DNA of 64,000 bases from an uncultured Desulfosarcina sp. Lineage in GTDB: Bacteria; Desulfobacterota; Desulfobacteria; Desulfobacterales; Desulfosarcinaceae. This document shows, piece after piece, positions 9,801 to 17,045 of the stretch. The notes beneath the pieces are model-generated. The model was not told where the DNA came from. It did no database searches and saw nothing but the letters and a program-made list of their open reading frames with translations. Position 1 is the first letter of the stretch; each line of letters begins with the position of its first letter. Both the position numbers and the translations under genes were made by a program. The stretch is taken from contig NZ_OY764190.1 in assembly GCF_963668215.1 (NCBI RefSeq), positions 1,488,001 through 1,552,000 of the forward strand, written 5' to 3'.

Positions 9801-10198
9801 ATGCGAACCGGCGCCCTGGCGGAAATTTCTTCCAGAAGCGCACCGGCCATTTCGGCAATCCGTCCGGACCCGGTCTTGGCCCCGAAAGAGATGGCCGGGT
9901 TTTTTAAGAAAGCCGAAACATCCGGTTCCGCCAGGGATGTCGCCAGAGCATGGGCCAGCAGACGAAAAAGATTCATCGGGTCCCGATCCGAGGCATCCAG
10001 GTGCATCCAGGCACAGGCGGGACCGGGCTGGCGGACCAATCCCGCGACCAGGGTGGTTTTTCCCTGGGCGGCCTGGCCGGTAATCAGGATCACGCGGGCG
10101 CTCTTTGCCGCGGTTACACGCTGGATCAGCCGCTGGCGAAAGATGGCCCGGGTCAGATCCGGCAGGGTTGTTTTGGCAGTGGTACGAACATCAACCAT
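6869..10198 (-). CDS. Large MalT/SARP-like ATPase transcriptional regulator with C-terminal BTAD domain
   Basis: 1109 aa. A STAND/MalT-type NTPase occupies the N terminus, with Walker A GQAAQGKTT at 41-49 and a Walker B-like IRIVMDGID. A long helical TPR-like region fills roughly residues 300-840. From about 858 there is an OmpR-like winged helix (start IHIRTLGRFEV) followed by a bacterial transcriptional activation domain with TPR character. This order is known from LuxR/SARP-family large ATP-binding regulators, in which ligand binding to the middle region triggers oligomerisation. It is transcribed away from the receiver-STAS gene at 10478. The target is unknown; fdhAB upstream or the divergent gene are candidates only by proximity. 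Confidence 0.85.
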   Translation of the reverse strand: MVDVRTTAKTTLPDLTRAIFRQRLIQRVTAAKSARVILITGQAAQGKTTLVAGLVRQPGPACAWMHLDASDRDPMNLFRLLAHALATSLAEPDVSAFLKNPAISFGAKTGSGRIAEMAGALLEEISARAPVRIVMDGIDVLGGDAESLAIVERIVDSVLPPGCLILVSREKPPLKLESLRIRRELFELTNDDLAFSAEEIHRFFLDLYGLRLEDSQLMKISQLTDGWAGGLVLVWEALRHIPENQRGAFIENGLPDALRGERLNYFSEAVLSGLNAATRAFLIRSAIFDTIDSRIAVRCLQEHPGEDAAVIINGLVRQNLFIQPLYDPEAGWGYRYNQLFRDFLLDKFHHSLDRQTQQAFLVRAANLTWDDGNFEEAIRFFLKAGAFDKAAAGIKKIAMGLSAQGRFADLSGWIEILPDRMIDDDSWLVFYRAMGQRISGGRKNIDAFSSAYHRFTEEGDRRGQLLSLAYLIEAAVFLGHPTADLKRWLKAAWSLLESVSGNRYYPFAKTVLWTQVAFGFLSVAGDLQKGLSACRNALLLANTIGDDTLTVNATIIHVFGLALTGEFAAAEKELAAIDRLVGAAYPEYRALKNIVHMDLALSQGDLAGAQRLLDLNQEDIDTFGLLFLYPIHVDLSGLLQIHQRRFDALAQTTRHLQDVATLAANPFYYGLALRLRALNAYHQGRFEPAFKWAQKAARKIDRSLGDSVHLSRCRLIEGMAAYHLDDPAASRRALDSARELFSRVSCNLSLVEARLGLSLVERSQGNTAAANRLMESALTLAASRGYRTLPILAAFDILDACSPAHGHERPKLARMARLLTETLPTDAFAVSRQRTGMETRPRPPVPIDTVEAAGPPIHIRTLGRFEVRRAGDEVISDGQWVGNRQKLLLKAIVVNGCREIPKDILMDAIWPDSGTDAALGRFKVTLHRLRKILEPDIGGRKGASCISLKDNRVSLDSERCRVDVNDFLAACDQIRQVKQEDDEDRCLSACQRAIEIYGGDFLPEEPYLSWAEMKRSALRDQYLGVLMEMAVLFERRNDLEQAVNCCRRAIQADPMAEHVHQRLMRLLRRQGLKSAVIKVYRDLTAKLAVELDTVPDPATTRIYEEMIQK

Positions 10199-10477
10199 TT
10201 TGCCAACCCGTCGATCATTGGGGTGTCAAAGGGAAACATCGGGCAACATAACAAAAGGATCGCGCTTTCCGTAGAATATTATGTATACCACAGCAAGATA
10301 ACGGTGCAAACGCAATGGCAAGGAAATCGTTGCAAATGTTTCGGTTTTAGGTATCATGATTCAAAACAGTTGACTGCAGCGATGGGCCTGACGATGCCTG
10401 TATGGAAACAGGCCGTGGCCGTTCAAAAACGGGCAGGCGACACTGTCCGTTTAAAATCCTACTGGGGAAAATGTCCC

Positions 10478-11206
10478 ATGAACGCACGGCAAACGGTTCT
10501 GGTCATTGACGATGAAGCCGCTACGCTGACCATGTTCCGCCTGTTTCTCAATGCCTACGGATACACCGTTCTCACCGCAGAAAACGGGGAAACCGGGCTT
10601 CAACTGGCACGCGGCCATCGGCCGGGAATCGTTTTCACCGACCTTAAGATGCCTGGAATGGATGGATTCTCGGTACTCAAAGAGATTAAAAAAGAGGCAC
10701 CGCAAACCGAAGTAATCGTGATCACCGGCCATGGCGATATGGACCATGTGGTCCAGGCCCTGAACCTGGAGGCCACCGATTTCATCAACAAACCCATCGG
10801 CCGCAATGCCCTGGACGCCGCCCTCAAACGGGCCGAGGCCCGGCTGGCCAATGACGGAGCCGGAAAAACGCCCGTAGAAGCGGAACTATCATCGGAGGTG
10901 GGAACCATCTTCATCCGCGACACCCTTTCCGGCCGCCACAAAGAAATGCTCACGGCCTGCTTCGACCATGTATTGGGTTCGGAATGCAAAGCCGTGGAAA
11001 TCCGTTTCGACCACCATTCGGCGGTGAATGGCACCGGCATCGCCATGCTCACCCGACTGCTGTCGAACGTCCGGTCCGCAGGAAAAGAGGTTCGCATCGC
11101 CGGGCTTTCGGAAAATTTCAGGACCATCTTCGACATGCTGGGAATTACGCGCATCGCTCCGTGCATCGAAATCACGGCCGATTCCGATGCTCGCAACGAT
11201 TGCTGA
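10478..11206 (+). CDS. Response regulator receiver domain fused to a STAS-like domain
   Basis: 242 aa from the ATG at 10478, with GGGGAAA upstream; the in-frame upstream extension is not protein-like. Residues 1-125 are a CheY-type receiver with acidic D11/D12, phosphoacceptor D55 (TDLKMPGMDG) and the conserved lysine in NKPIG. Residues about 150-242 resemble a STAS or anti-sigma-antagonist domain: a beta strand (AVEIRFDHHS), then NGTGIAMLTRLL, GKEVRIAGLS and a C-terminal helix. It carries no DNA-binding domain, so the output is probably a protein interaction in a partner-switching pathway. It lies 167 bases upstream of tmcD on the same strand. Functional linkage to tmc is possible but not shown. 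Confidence 0.8.
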   Translation: MNARQTVLVIDDEAATLTMFRLFLNAYGYTVLTAENGETGLQLARGHRPGIVFTDLKMPGMDGFSVLKEIKKEAPQTEVIVITGHGDMDHVVQALNLEATDFINKPIGRNALDAALKRAEARLANDGAGKTPVEAELSSEVGTIFIRDTLSGRHKEMLTACFDHVLGSECKAVEIRFDHHSAVNGTGIAMLTRLLSNVRSAGKEVRIAGLSENFRTIFDMLGITRIAPCIEITADSDARNDC

Positions 11207-11254
11207 TTCGCGGGTTTTGAGACCGTGGTTTTGAAACAAAAGATCAAAATCTCC

Positions 11255-11283
11255 TTGCGAATTTGAAATGCAATCAGTATTAG
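11255..11283 (+). promoter_or_regulatory. Possible sigma-70 promoter of the tmc operon
   Basis: TTGCGA at 11255-11260 and TATTAG at 11278-11283 are separated by 17 bases, 90 bases upstream of tmcD. Both hexamers match the consensus at four of six positions. Confidence 0.3.
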
Positions 11284-11373
11284 AGTCGTTTTTGTTTTTG
11301 AAAATCCTGAACAACCTCAATCGAACGAAACCATCAGCGCATCTGAGCACCCGCGTGGCTACGAGGAGGCATC

Positions 11374-12639
11374 ATGGTTGATTCCCGCAGCTGGGATTGG
11401 GAACTCGGGGAAAAAAAGATTCCTCTGGATTCCTGGAAAGAAAACTACCGATGGGTCGAGGAACCCTACGTCAGCCCGGACGGTGAAAAGGTCGCCGCCA
11501 TCGTCAATCTGGACGAAGGCGAGTTTAACGTCTGTGTCAACGGCCAGCCCTGGGGGGAAACGGTATTCGATAAGATCTGGCATCTGCGCTTCTCGCCGGA
11601 CGGCCGTCTTGCCGCCATCGTTTCCGAAATGGGCGAGTGGACCATGGCCGTCGACGGCGCGGCCTGGGAAAACAAGTTCGGCTACCTCTGGGAGCCGCGG
11701 TTCAGCGCCGACGGCGCCCATATCGCCGCCGCCGTCCAGCAGGACATGCAGTACGCCATGGCGCTGGACGGTACGCCATGGGAACAGATGTACGCCAACA
11801 TGACCTATTTCGCCCTGAGCCCGGACGGGAAGCACACCGCCGGCGCCGTTCAGGTGGAAGATGTGGATTCGGGTGAAATCCACAAGTTTCAGGAAGGCAG
11901 CTTTTCCGCCGCCCTGGACGGCCAGGCCTGGGACGCCCGCTTCGTCAACGTCTGGAACCTGGCCATCAGCCCGGACGGCCTGCATCTGGCCGCCGAGGTG
12001 CGGCTCAATTTGCAGGAGTACACCATCGCCCTGGACGGCGTTCCGTGGGACAAGCGCTACGCCACGGTCTGGGAGCCGGTGTTCCACCCGGTCAGCGGTG
12101 CGGTAGTGGCTCCGGTGCGGGAAAAAGGGCTGTGGACATTGGCCGAAAACGGCAAACCGCTTTGGAACCGATCCTTCGTCCAGGCCTGGCACCAGCAGTT
12201 CAGCCCCGACGCCAACCGTCTGGCCGCCATCGTAGCGCCCTCCTATGGGCGCTGGACCGTGGCGGTGGACGGCGAGCCCTGGCCGGCCACCTTCACCAAA
12301 CTGGTCACCGATGTCGTGTTCAGCAGCGACAGTCGCCGCATCGCCGCCTTGGCCAAGGATGACGAGACTTTCCGCGTGGTGGTGGACGGCACCCCCTGGA
12401 AGGATACCTGGGACATGGCCTGGAAACCGGTATTCAGCCCAGACGGGAAAATGGTAGCGGCCAAGGTCGAAAAAAACGGCAAGTATACATACACGGTGAA
12501 CGGCAGCGTCTGGTCAACCGCCTGCGACGGCGCCTGGGAGCCGGTTTTCAGCCCCGACGGAACCCGTCTGATGCTGCGTACCATCGAAGGCAGCGATTAC
12601 GTCCGGCGTATCGTGCCGGCCACGGATATCACCGGTTAG
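11374..12639 (+). CDS. tmcD: TmcD, WD40/beta-propeller-like cytoplasmic subunit of the Tmc complex
   Basis: 421 aa; the ATG at 11374 has GAGGAGG upstream. The whole protein is built from about nine repeats of roughly 45 residues. Each has a core like W-x-x-x-F-S-P-D-G-x-x-x-A-A followed by a V-x-G-x-x-W strand, so a beta propeller is expected. There is no signal peptide. Tryptophan-rich repeat proteins of this type are the TmcD component of the transmembrane redox complex of sulfate reducers. The gene order tmcD-C-B-A is the reverse of that in Desulfovibrio vulgaris. Its precise role in the complex is not known. Confidence 0.85.
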   Translation: MVDSRSWDWELGEKKIPLDSWKENYRWVEEPYVSPDGEKVAAIVNLDEGEFNVCVNGQPWGETVFDKIWHLRFSPDGRLAAIVSEMGEWTMAVDGAAWENKFGYLWEPRFSADGAHIAAAVQQDMQYAMALDGTPWEQMYANMTYFALSPDGKHTAGAVQVEDVDSGEIHKFQEGSFSAALDGQAWDARFVNVWNLAISPDGLHLAAEVRLNLQEYTIALDGVPWDKRYATVWEPVFHPVSGAVVAPVREKGLWTLAENGKPLWNRSFVQAWHQQFSPDANRLAAIVAPSYGRWTVAVDGEPWPATFTKLVTDVVFSSDSRRIAALAKDDETFRVVVDGTPWKDTWDMAWKPVFSPDGKMVAAKVEKNGKYTYTVNGSVWSTACDGAWEPVFSPDGTRLMLRTIEGSDYVRRIVPATDITG

Positions 12640-12648
12640 GAGATTGTC

Positions 12649-13308
12649 ATGCATAGCTTCTATAACTTCGTGAGCGGACCGCTGGCATGGGTGGCCTTTC
12701 TGCTCTTTTTCGGCGGCAGTATTTACCGGCTCGTCAACATGCTGCGGCTGGTGGCCCAAAAAGAGCGGTTCATTTTCACTTACATGAGCTGGCGCTACAG
12801 CCTGCGATCCATTTTCCACTGGATCATCCCCTTTGCCACGGTAAACTGGCGGCGCCAGCCCGTGATCACCGTAGTGACCTTTGCCTTTCACATCTGCCTG
12901 TTCGCCGCTCCCCTGTTTCTGCTTTCCCACGCGGTGCTCTGGGACGAATCCTTCGGCATCAGCTGGTGGTCCCTTCCTGACGCAGTGGCGGACTGGATGA
13001 CCGTGATCGTCATTCTGGGCGCCGTCTACTTTCTGATCCGGCGAATTACGCAGCCCGAAGTCAAATTCGTCACCTCGGCATCGGATTACGTGATCCTGGC
13101 CATCGTGGCGGCGCCTTTCGTTACCGGATTCATCGCCTATCACCAGTGGTTCAATTATCCATTGATGATGGGTCTGCACGTTCTGGCCGGGGATATCATG
13201 CTGGCGGCCATTCCCTTCACCCGGCTCAGCCACATGCTCTTCTCGCCCTTTACCCGGGCGTATATGGGCTCGGAGTTCGGTGGGGTGAGACACGCGCGGG
13301 ACTGGTAG
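12649..13308 (+). CDS. tmcC: TmcC, membrane subunit of the Tmc complex (NarI/cytochrome b-like)
   Basis: 219 aa; the ATG at 12649 lies nine bases after the tmcD stop, with TTAGGAG overlapping the junction. About five hydrophobic membrane segments are visible, with several histidines in or near them (for example GLHVLAG and LSHMLFSPF). This is the pattern of the NarI/DsrM-type b-heme membrane family. It would carry electrons across the inner membrane between the periplasmic cytochrome TmcA and the cytoplasmic iron-sulfur protein TmcB. Confidence 0.88.
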   Translation: MHSFYNFVSGPLAWVAFLLFFGGSIYRLVNMLRLVAQKERFIFTYMSWRYSLRSIFHWIIPFATVNWRRQPVITVVTFAFHICLFAAPLFLLSHAVLWDESFGISWWSLPDAVADWMTVIVILGAVYFLIRRITQPEVKFVTSASDYVILAIVAAPFVTGFIAYHQWFNYPLMMGLHVLAGDIMLAAIPFTRLSHMLFSPFTRAYMGSEFGGVRHARDW

Positions 13309-13356
13309 CCGATTTCCCCCAATGAACCAGCGGTCAGCGTAAAAGGAGTTCTCGAT

Positions 13357-14691
13357 ATGGCGGAACCGTCAAAAAAAGAAGTGAAAGAAGTCGTCGACGA
13401 TGGAATCGATGTCGGCATATCCCGGCTCACCGAGGAGAAGATCCAGGAAGTCATCAACAGCGTCATCGACACGGAAACCGGAGCCCGGCTGAAAACCTAT
13501 GTGGACACCTGCATCCACTGCGGCCTGTGTTCGGAAGCCTGCCACTATTACCTTTCCCACGACAACGATCCACACTACTCGCCGGTGGGCAAGGTCAAAC
13601 AGACCATCTGGGAAATGCTCAAGAAAAAGGGTCGGGTCAGCCCGGAATTCATCAAGCAGGCGGCCATCATCGCCCACACCCAGTGCAACCTGTGCAAACG
13701 CTGCGCCCAGTACTGCCCCTTCGGAATCGACATCGCCTACCTCATGCTCGTGGTGCGGCGGATTATTCACCGGCTGGGCGTCACCCCGCTGTATATTCAG
13801 GACACGGCCCACAGCCATTCGGTGACCATGAACCAGATGTGGGTCAAGGGCGACGAATGGCCGGACACCCTGCAATGGCAGGAAGAGGAGGCCCAGGCCG
13901 AAATTCCCGATCTGCGCATCCCCTTGGAAAAAGAGGGAGCCGACTTCATGTACAGCGTCATCGCCCCGGAGCCCAAGTTCCAGGCCCAGCTGATCTACCA
14001 GGCCGCGGTGATCATGAATGTCGCCGGCGTCGACTGGACCATGCCGGCCTCGGTGGGCTGGGACAACAGCGACATGGCCATGTATACCGGGGACAACGAA
14101 ATCATGGGCCGGGTCAAGCGGGCCCACTTCGAAGCGGCCGAACGGCTCAAGGTCAAGAAGATCGTCATGGGCGAATGCGGCCACGCCTTCCGCTCGGTTT
14201 ACGACATGGGCAACCGCTGGCTGGGGTGGGCCACACCGCCCTTTACCATCGTGCATGCCATCGAGTTCTACTACGACCTGATCAAAGCCGGCCGCATCAA
14301 GATCGCTAAAAAGTTTAAACCGCCCATCACCCTGCACGACCCCTGCAACGTTATCCGCGGCGGCGGGCTCTACGAAAAATCGCGTTACGTGGCCAACGCC
14401 CTTTGCGAAACCGTGATCGAAATGGTTCCCAACGGCGAGCATAACTACTGCTGCTGTGCCGGCGGAGGAGTGATCAACACCGGCCCGCCGTTCAAGATGA
14501 CGCGCATCGAAGGCAACCGGGTCAAGGCCGAACAGCTTTTCGAAGCCAAGACCAAAGGTGCCGAAGTCCTGGTAGCGCCTTGTCACAACTGCCACAGCGG
14601 ATTGGAAGACATCGTTCATCACTATGAAATCGGATTGGATATCAAGTTTTTCGGAGACATCATTTATGAAGTCATGGAAAAACCCGAGTAA
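13357..14691 (+). CDS. tmcB: TmcB, iron-sulfur/CCG-domain subunit of the Tmc complex (HdrD/DsrK-like)
   Basis: 444 aa; the ATG at 13357 has AAAAGGAG upstream. Two ferredoxin-type motifs lie in the first 130 residues (CIHCGLCSEACHYY and CNLCKRCAQYCPFG). Two CCG-type cysteine motifs follow near the C terminus (HDPCNVIRGGG with CCCAGGGV, then PCHNCHSGLED). These bind a special catalytic [4Fe-4S] centre in HdrB/D, DsrK and TmcB. It is the cytoplasmic catalytic subunit, likely reducing a disulfide or related carrier that feeds sulfate reduction; the actual substrate of Tmc is not settled. Confidence 0.92.
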   Translation: MAEPSKKEVKEVVDDGIDVGISRLTEEKIQEVINSVIDTETGARLKTYVDTCIHCGLCSEACHYYLSHDNDPHYSPVGKVKQTIWEMLKKKGRVSPEFIKQAAIIAHTQCNLCKRCAQYCPFGIDIAYLMLVVRRIIHRLGVTPLYIQDTAHSHSVTMNQMWVKGDEWPDTLQWQEEEAQAEIPDLRIPLEKEGADFMYSVIAPEPKFQAQLIYQAAVIMNVAGVDWTMPASVGWDNSDMAMYTGDNEIMGRVKRAHFEAAERLKVKKIVMGECGHAFRSVYDMGNRWLGWATPPFTIVHAIEFYYDLIKAGRIKIAKKFKPPITLHDPCNVIRGGGLYEKSRYVANALCETVIEMVPNGEHNYCCCAGGGVINTGPPFKMTRIEGNRVKAEQLFEAKTKGAEVLVAPCHNCHSGLEDIVHHYEIGLDIKFFGDIIYEVMEKPE

Positions 14692-14709
14692 GCCAGGCCA
14701 GGAGGAGAA

Positions 14710-15093
14710 ATGAGAAACGTCACCCGGATCGCACTGCCGCTTCTGATTGCAAGCGTTCTGGCCATTACCGCAACATGGGCCCAGGAAGACATGACCGTCG
14801 TGGATAAATCGGTCTTCGACAATCCTCAGCGAACGCCCTCGGTTTTCGTCCACGACGAACACAACGAAGCTGCCGGCATTGACGACTGCGCCACCTGCCA
14901 CCACGTTTACGAAGATGGAAAGCTGGTGGAGGATGAATCTTCGGAGGACTCCAGTTGTTCGGATTGCCACAGTTTGGAGGGAGGAGACGGCCAGCCGTCG
15001 CTGATGAACGCTTTTCACGCCAATTGCAAGGGGTGCCACCAGGCGGAGGGGAAAGGGCCGGTATTATGTGGAGAATGCCACAAAAAGAAATAG
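14710..15093 (+). CDS. tmcA: TmcA, acidic tetraheme type II cytochrome c3
   Basis: 127 aa; the start is at 14710 with GGAGGAG directly upstream. A Sec signal peptide covers about residues 1-24 (cleavage near TWA-Q). Four heme-binding CxxCH motifs are at 60-64, 83-87, 106-110 and 120-124. H48, H51, H65 and H103 are available as distal ligands. The acidic mature chain and the operon position identify the Tmc cytochrome, which accepts electrons from the periplasmic type I c3 and hydrogenase or formate dehydrogenase pool. The formate dehydrogenase genes 8 kb upstream are a natural electron source. Confidence 0.93.
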   Translation: MRNVTRIALPLLIASVLAITATWAQEDMTVVDKSVFDNPQRTPSVFVHDEHNEAAGIDDCATCHHVYEDGKLVEDESSEDSSCSDCHSLEGGDGQPSLMNAFHANCKGCHQAEGKGPVLCGECHKKK

Positions 15094-15117
15094 CCAGCAA
15101 AAGGGGGGACGGTATCC

Positions 15118-15468
15118 ATGCCTAAAAAAATTCTCATCATCGACGACGACCCCATCGTGGTAAAATACCTGGAAGCCGTTTTCAGCGACAACGGCTATGA
15201 AACCTGTACCGCTTCCAGCACCATGGAAGGCCTTGACGTGGTCAAGCAGGAAAAACCCGACCTCATCACCCTGGATTTGCAGATGCCCGGCGAGTGGGGC
15301 CCCCGGTTCTATCGAAAGCTGCGCCAGGATAAGGGACTGCGCGACATCCCGGTCATCGTCGTCAGCGGCATCGACGGCGACCACGCCATCAAGGACGCCA
15401 TCGCCTTCGTCAAAAAGCCTTTCGATCCGGAAAAACTGGTGGGGATCGTGAAAAACACGATCGGTTAA
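15118..15468 (+). CDS. Single-domain response regulator at the end of the tmc operon
   Basis: 116 aa, beginning 24 bases after tmcA with an AAAGGGGGGA ribosome binding site. It is a lone receiver domain: MPKKILIIDDDP at the N terminus, phosphoacceptor D in TLDLQMPGEWG, a conserved S in VVSGID and lysine in VKKPFD. No output domain is present. The position suggests that Tmc expression or activity is tied to a phosphorelay; D. vulgaris also has response regulators next to tmc. No cognate kinase is seen in the window. Confidence 0.88.
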   Translation: MPKKILIIDDDPIVVKYLEAVFSDNGYETCTASSTMEGLDVVKQEKPDLITLDLQMPGEWGPRFYRKLRQDKGLRDIPVIVVSGIDGDHAIKDAIAFVKKPFDPEKLVGIVKNTIG

Positions 15469-15472
15469 CAGA

Positions 15473-15772
15473 TTACAATTCAAGCAATTGCGCCCCGTGT
15501 ACGACCCTAAGAATATATATGGAATTGTAATTAATTCTGTAAATGACACGGTATTTTTTGTAGATTAAATGCCTGTAACTGGTTCCAAAAAACATATTTT
15601 CAGGAATGTAAGGGCAACGATCCGGCAATACATCTAAGCTGTATATTTTTTCTTCTATTTCTCGGATAAATCTTTTGGCGGTATTGAGGTTGTCTGAAGC
15701 AATATAAAAGAAAATGCGTTCTATGTCGGTTTGCGCATTCCGAGTAAGGTGAATTTTATATTTCTTTGGCAC
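15473..15772 (-). CDS. RelE/ParE-family toxin
   Basis: 99 aa from a GTG at 15772, chosen because AGGAG sits eight bases upstream inside the antitoxin gene. Family features are the opening KIHLTRNAQTDIERIFFYIA, the middle AKRFIREIEEKI and the C-terminal SYRHLIYKKYRVIYRI strands with basic and tyrosine residues. ParE members poison gyrase and RelE members cleave ribosome-bound mRNA; which applies cannot be told here. It overlaps the antitoxin gene by 17 bases. Its 3' end converges four bases from the tmc response regulator, and the AT-rich sequence contrasts with that operon. Confidence 0.88.
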   Translation of the reverse strand: MPKKYKIHLTRNAQTDIERIFFYIASDNLNTAKRFIREIEEKIYSLDVLPDRCPYIPENMFFGTSYRHLIYKKYRVIYRINYNSIYILRVVHGAQLLEL

Positions 15773-16034
15773 GTTTGAACTCCTGAAAGAAATCTTTTGC
15801 CTCAGTGTAACGACCTTCTTTTATATCTTCCTCTGCAGGCACCAAAAGTTTAAGCAAATTAAATGCTTTCGTAATTTTTTCATATTCCTTTGCATCCAAT
15901 AGGACAGCTTCCGCTTTTCCGTTTACAGTTAGAATTACCGGGCGCTTGGTTTCGTGAATTTTTTCAAGGACAGCGTTGGTGTTACGTTTAAGGTCAGTAA
16001 TCGAGCGAATATCTTCCGTTATTTGGATAGCCAT
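15756..16034 (-). CDS. Phd/YefM-family antitoxin
   Basis: 92 aa from the ATG at 16034, with GAGG six bases upstream; an ATG four codons earlier lacks a site. The N-terminal half (MAIQITEDIRSITDLKRNTN, then RPVILTVNGKAEAVLLDAKEYEKI) is a typical Phd/YefM DNA-binding fold. The acidic C terminus would wrap and neutralise the toxin. The two genes form one translationally coupled operon, and Phd-type antitoxins usually repress it. Confidence 0.9.
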   Translation of the reverse strand: MAIQITEDIRSITDLKRNTNAVLEKIHETKRPVILTVNGKAEAVLLDAKEYEKITKAFNLLKLLVPAEEDIKEGRYTEAKDFFQEFKRAKEI

Positions 16035-16410
16035 GGCGAACCTCATATGAGTTTTTATAAATCGTTATTTGATGCTTTATTTTATGCGAATATGATGATA
16101 GTAGCAAGTTTTTTTGTGATTGGAAGGAATGAAGCAAAGAGTTGGCCTGCGTACTGTTTTCCCGCTGTTGGCGCTTTGCACCTTTCCACGCCAGGCCGGT
16201 TTTTCAGCCCGCCGATATGGTTTTCTATATGCGCCCTCCAATCGATTTTCCTGCCAAATCAAAGATATCCTCGCATACCCCCACTAAAAATCACCAAGCC
16301 ATTCAATGCCAAGATGCCATCTTGTTTTTATATTCAAAAACCAATAAGGATGGTGGGGACAATGCGAAAATTGAACGAACAGCCTTTTTCACCTGCCATC
16401 GAAGGATATC
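16035..16410. other. Non-coding stretch downstream of the toxin-antitoxin operon promoter side
   Basis: 376 bases of mixed composition between the antitoxin start and the fragment at 16411. In-frame openings exist on both strands, but none has a ribosome binding site, family resemblance or consistent codon use. The antitoxin promoter must lie at its left end; I could not pick a site. Confidence 0.4.
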
Positions 16411-16521
16411 ATGATCGATCTTTTCAAGCGGCTGATCGGCAACGCCGCCACCAATAACGGGCGCCCCACGGATCTGGACGAGGAACAGAAAGTCATGGTA
16501 GCGGTTTGCGCCCTGTTATAG
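16411..16521 (+). pseudogene. Fragment resembling the start of a TerB-family protein
   Basis: 36 codons opening MIDLFKRLIGNAATNNG and ending VMVAVCALL before a TAG. In TerB-like (tellurite-resistance TerB) proteins the segment VMVAVCALLLE begins the first helix of a domain of about 120 residues. Here the reading stops within that helix, and the frame closes again within ten codons. The best reading is a decayed remnant. The alternative is a genuine 36-residue peptide. Confidence 0.35.
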
Positions 16522-16565
16522 GACATGGATAACCACTTAACCATCTGATAGGGGAGCGAACTCAA

Positions 16566-17024
16566 ATGGCGAAAATCCGCAAATTCAAATTGGCCTGGAA
16601 CGCTTCGGATTCCGACACGGTTGCCGGATATAAACTGTATTGGTCGGAAGGCACGGATATCGGTTACGATTCCCACTTCATCAACGTTGGCAATGTCACG
16701 GAAATCGATCTGCCTGATGAGGTTTCCCTGCCCGACGGTCCGATCCTGTTCGGTGTGACGGCGATCGATAAGGACGGCAACGAGTCGGACATGACCACGC
16801 TTGCGGAACCCTTTCAGGTAAACATACCGCAAGCTCCAGTCGGGCTGTCCTTAACGCATACGGAAAATTTCAAGGTGCTGGGGTCACAAAAAACCACCGA
16901 ATCCGCTCAAGAGGACGTCGATGAAGACCCCTTGGCCGATGCCATCGAATCTCATGAGGCCAAGAAACCGGTAAGACTCAAGTACTATGACGATGTCGGG
17001 TATCGAAAATTTGGTTCCGAGTAG
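16566..17024 (+). CDS. Small fibronectin type III-like protein of unknown role
   Basis: 152 aa; the ATG at 16566 has AGGGGAG about ten bases upstream. Residues 5-95 show an Fn3-like pattern: KFKLAWNASDSDTVAGYKLY, then a Y/W core, and LFGVTAIDKDGNESDM, the usual FG-region signature. The last 55 residues look disordered, with many acidic and lysine residues. There is no signal peptide or membrane segment, so it is probably cytoplasmic, unusual for an Fn3 fold. It sits alone, convergent with the DUF1254 gene (21-base gap). Confidence 0.6.
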   Translation: MAKIRKFKLAWNASDSDTVAGYKLYWSEGTDIGYDSHFINVGNVTEIDLPDEVSLPDGPILFGVTAIDKDGNESDMTTLAEPFQVNIPQAPVGLSLTHTENFKVLGSQKTTESAQEDVDEDPLADAIESHEAKKPVRLKYYDDVGYRKFGSE

Positions 17025-17045
17025 GCGATCTTTTCAAACAGGCGC

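Noticed and set aside
9950..10477. N-terminal extension of the receiver-STAS protein
   Set aside because: The extension covers the divergent promoter region and the start of the BTAD regulator; the ATG at 10478 with GGGGAAA gives a normal receiver start.
13369..15039. Minus-strand 556-codon open frame over tmcB and tmcA
   Set aside because: Antisense to genes with clear iron-sulfur and heme motifs; no ribosome binding site or recognisable domain.
16047..16400. Open frames downstream of the antitoxin start
   Set aside because: Contradictory frames on both strands, no ribosome binding sites, no protein-like patterns.
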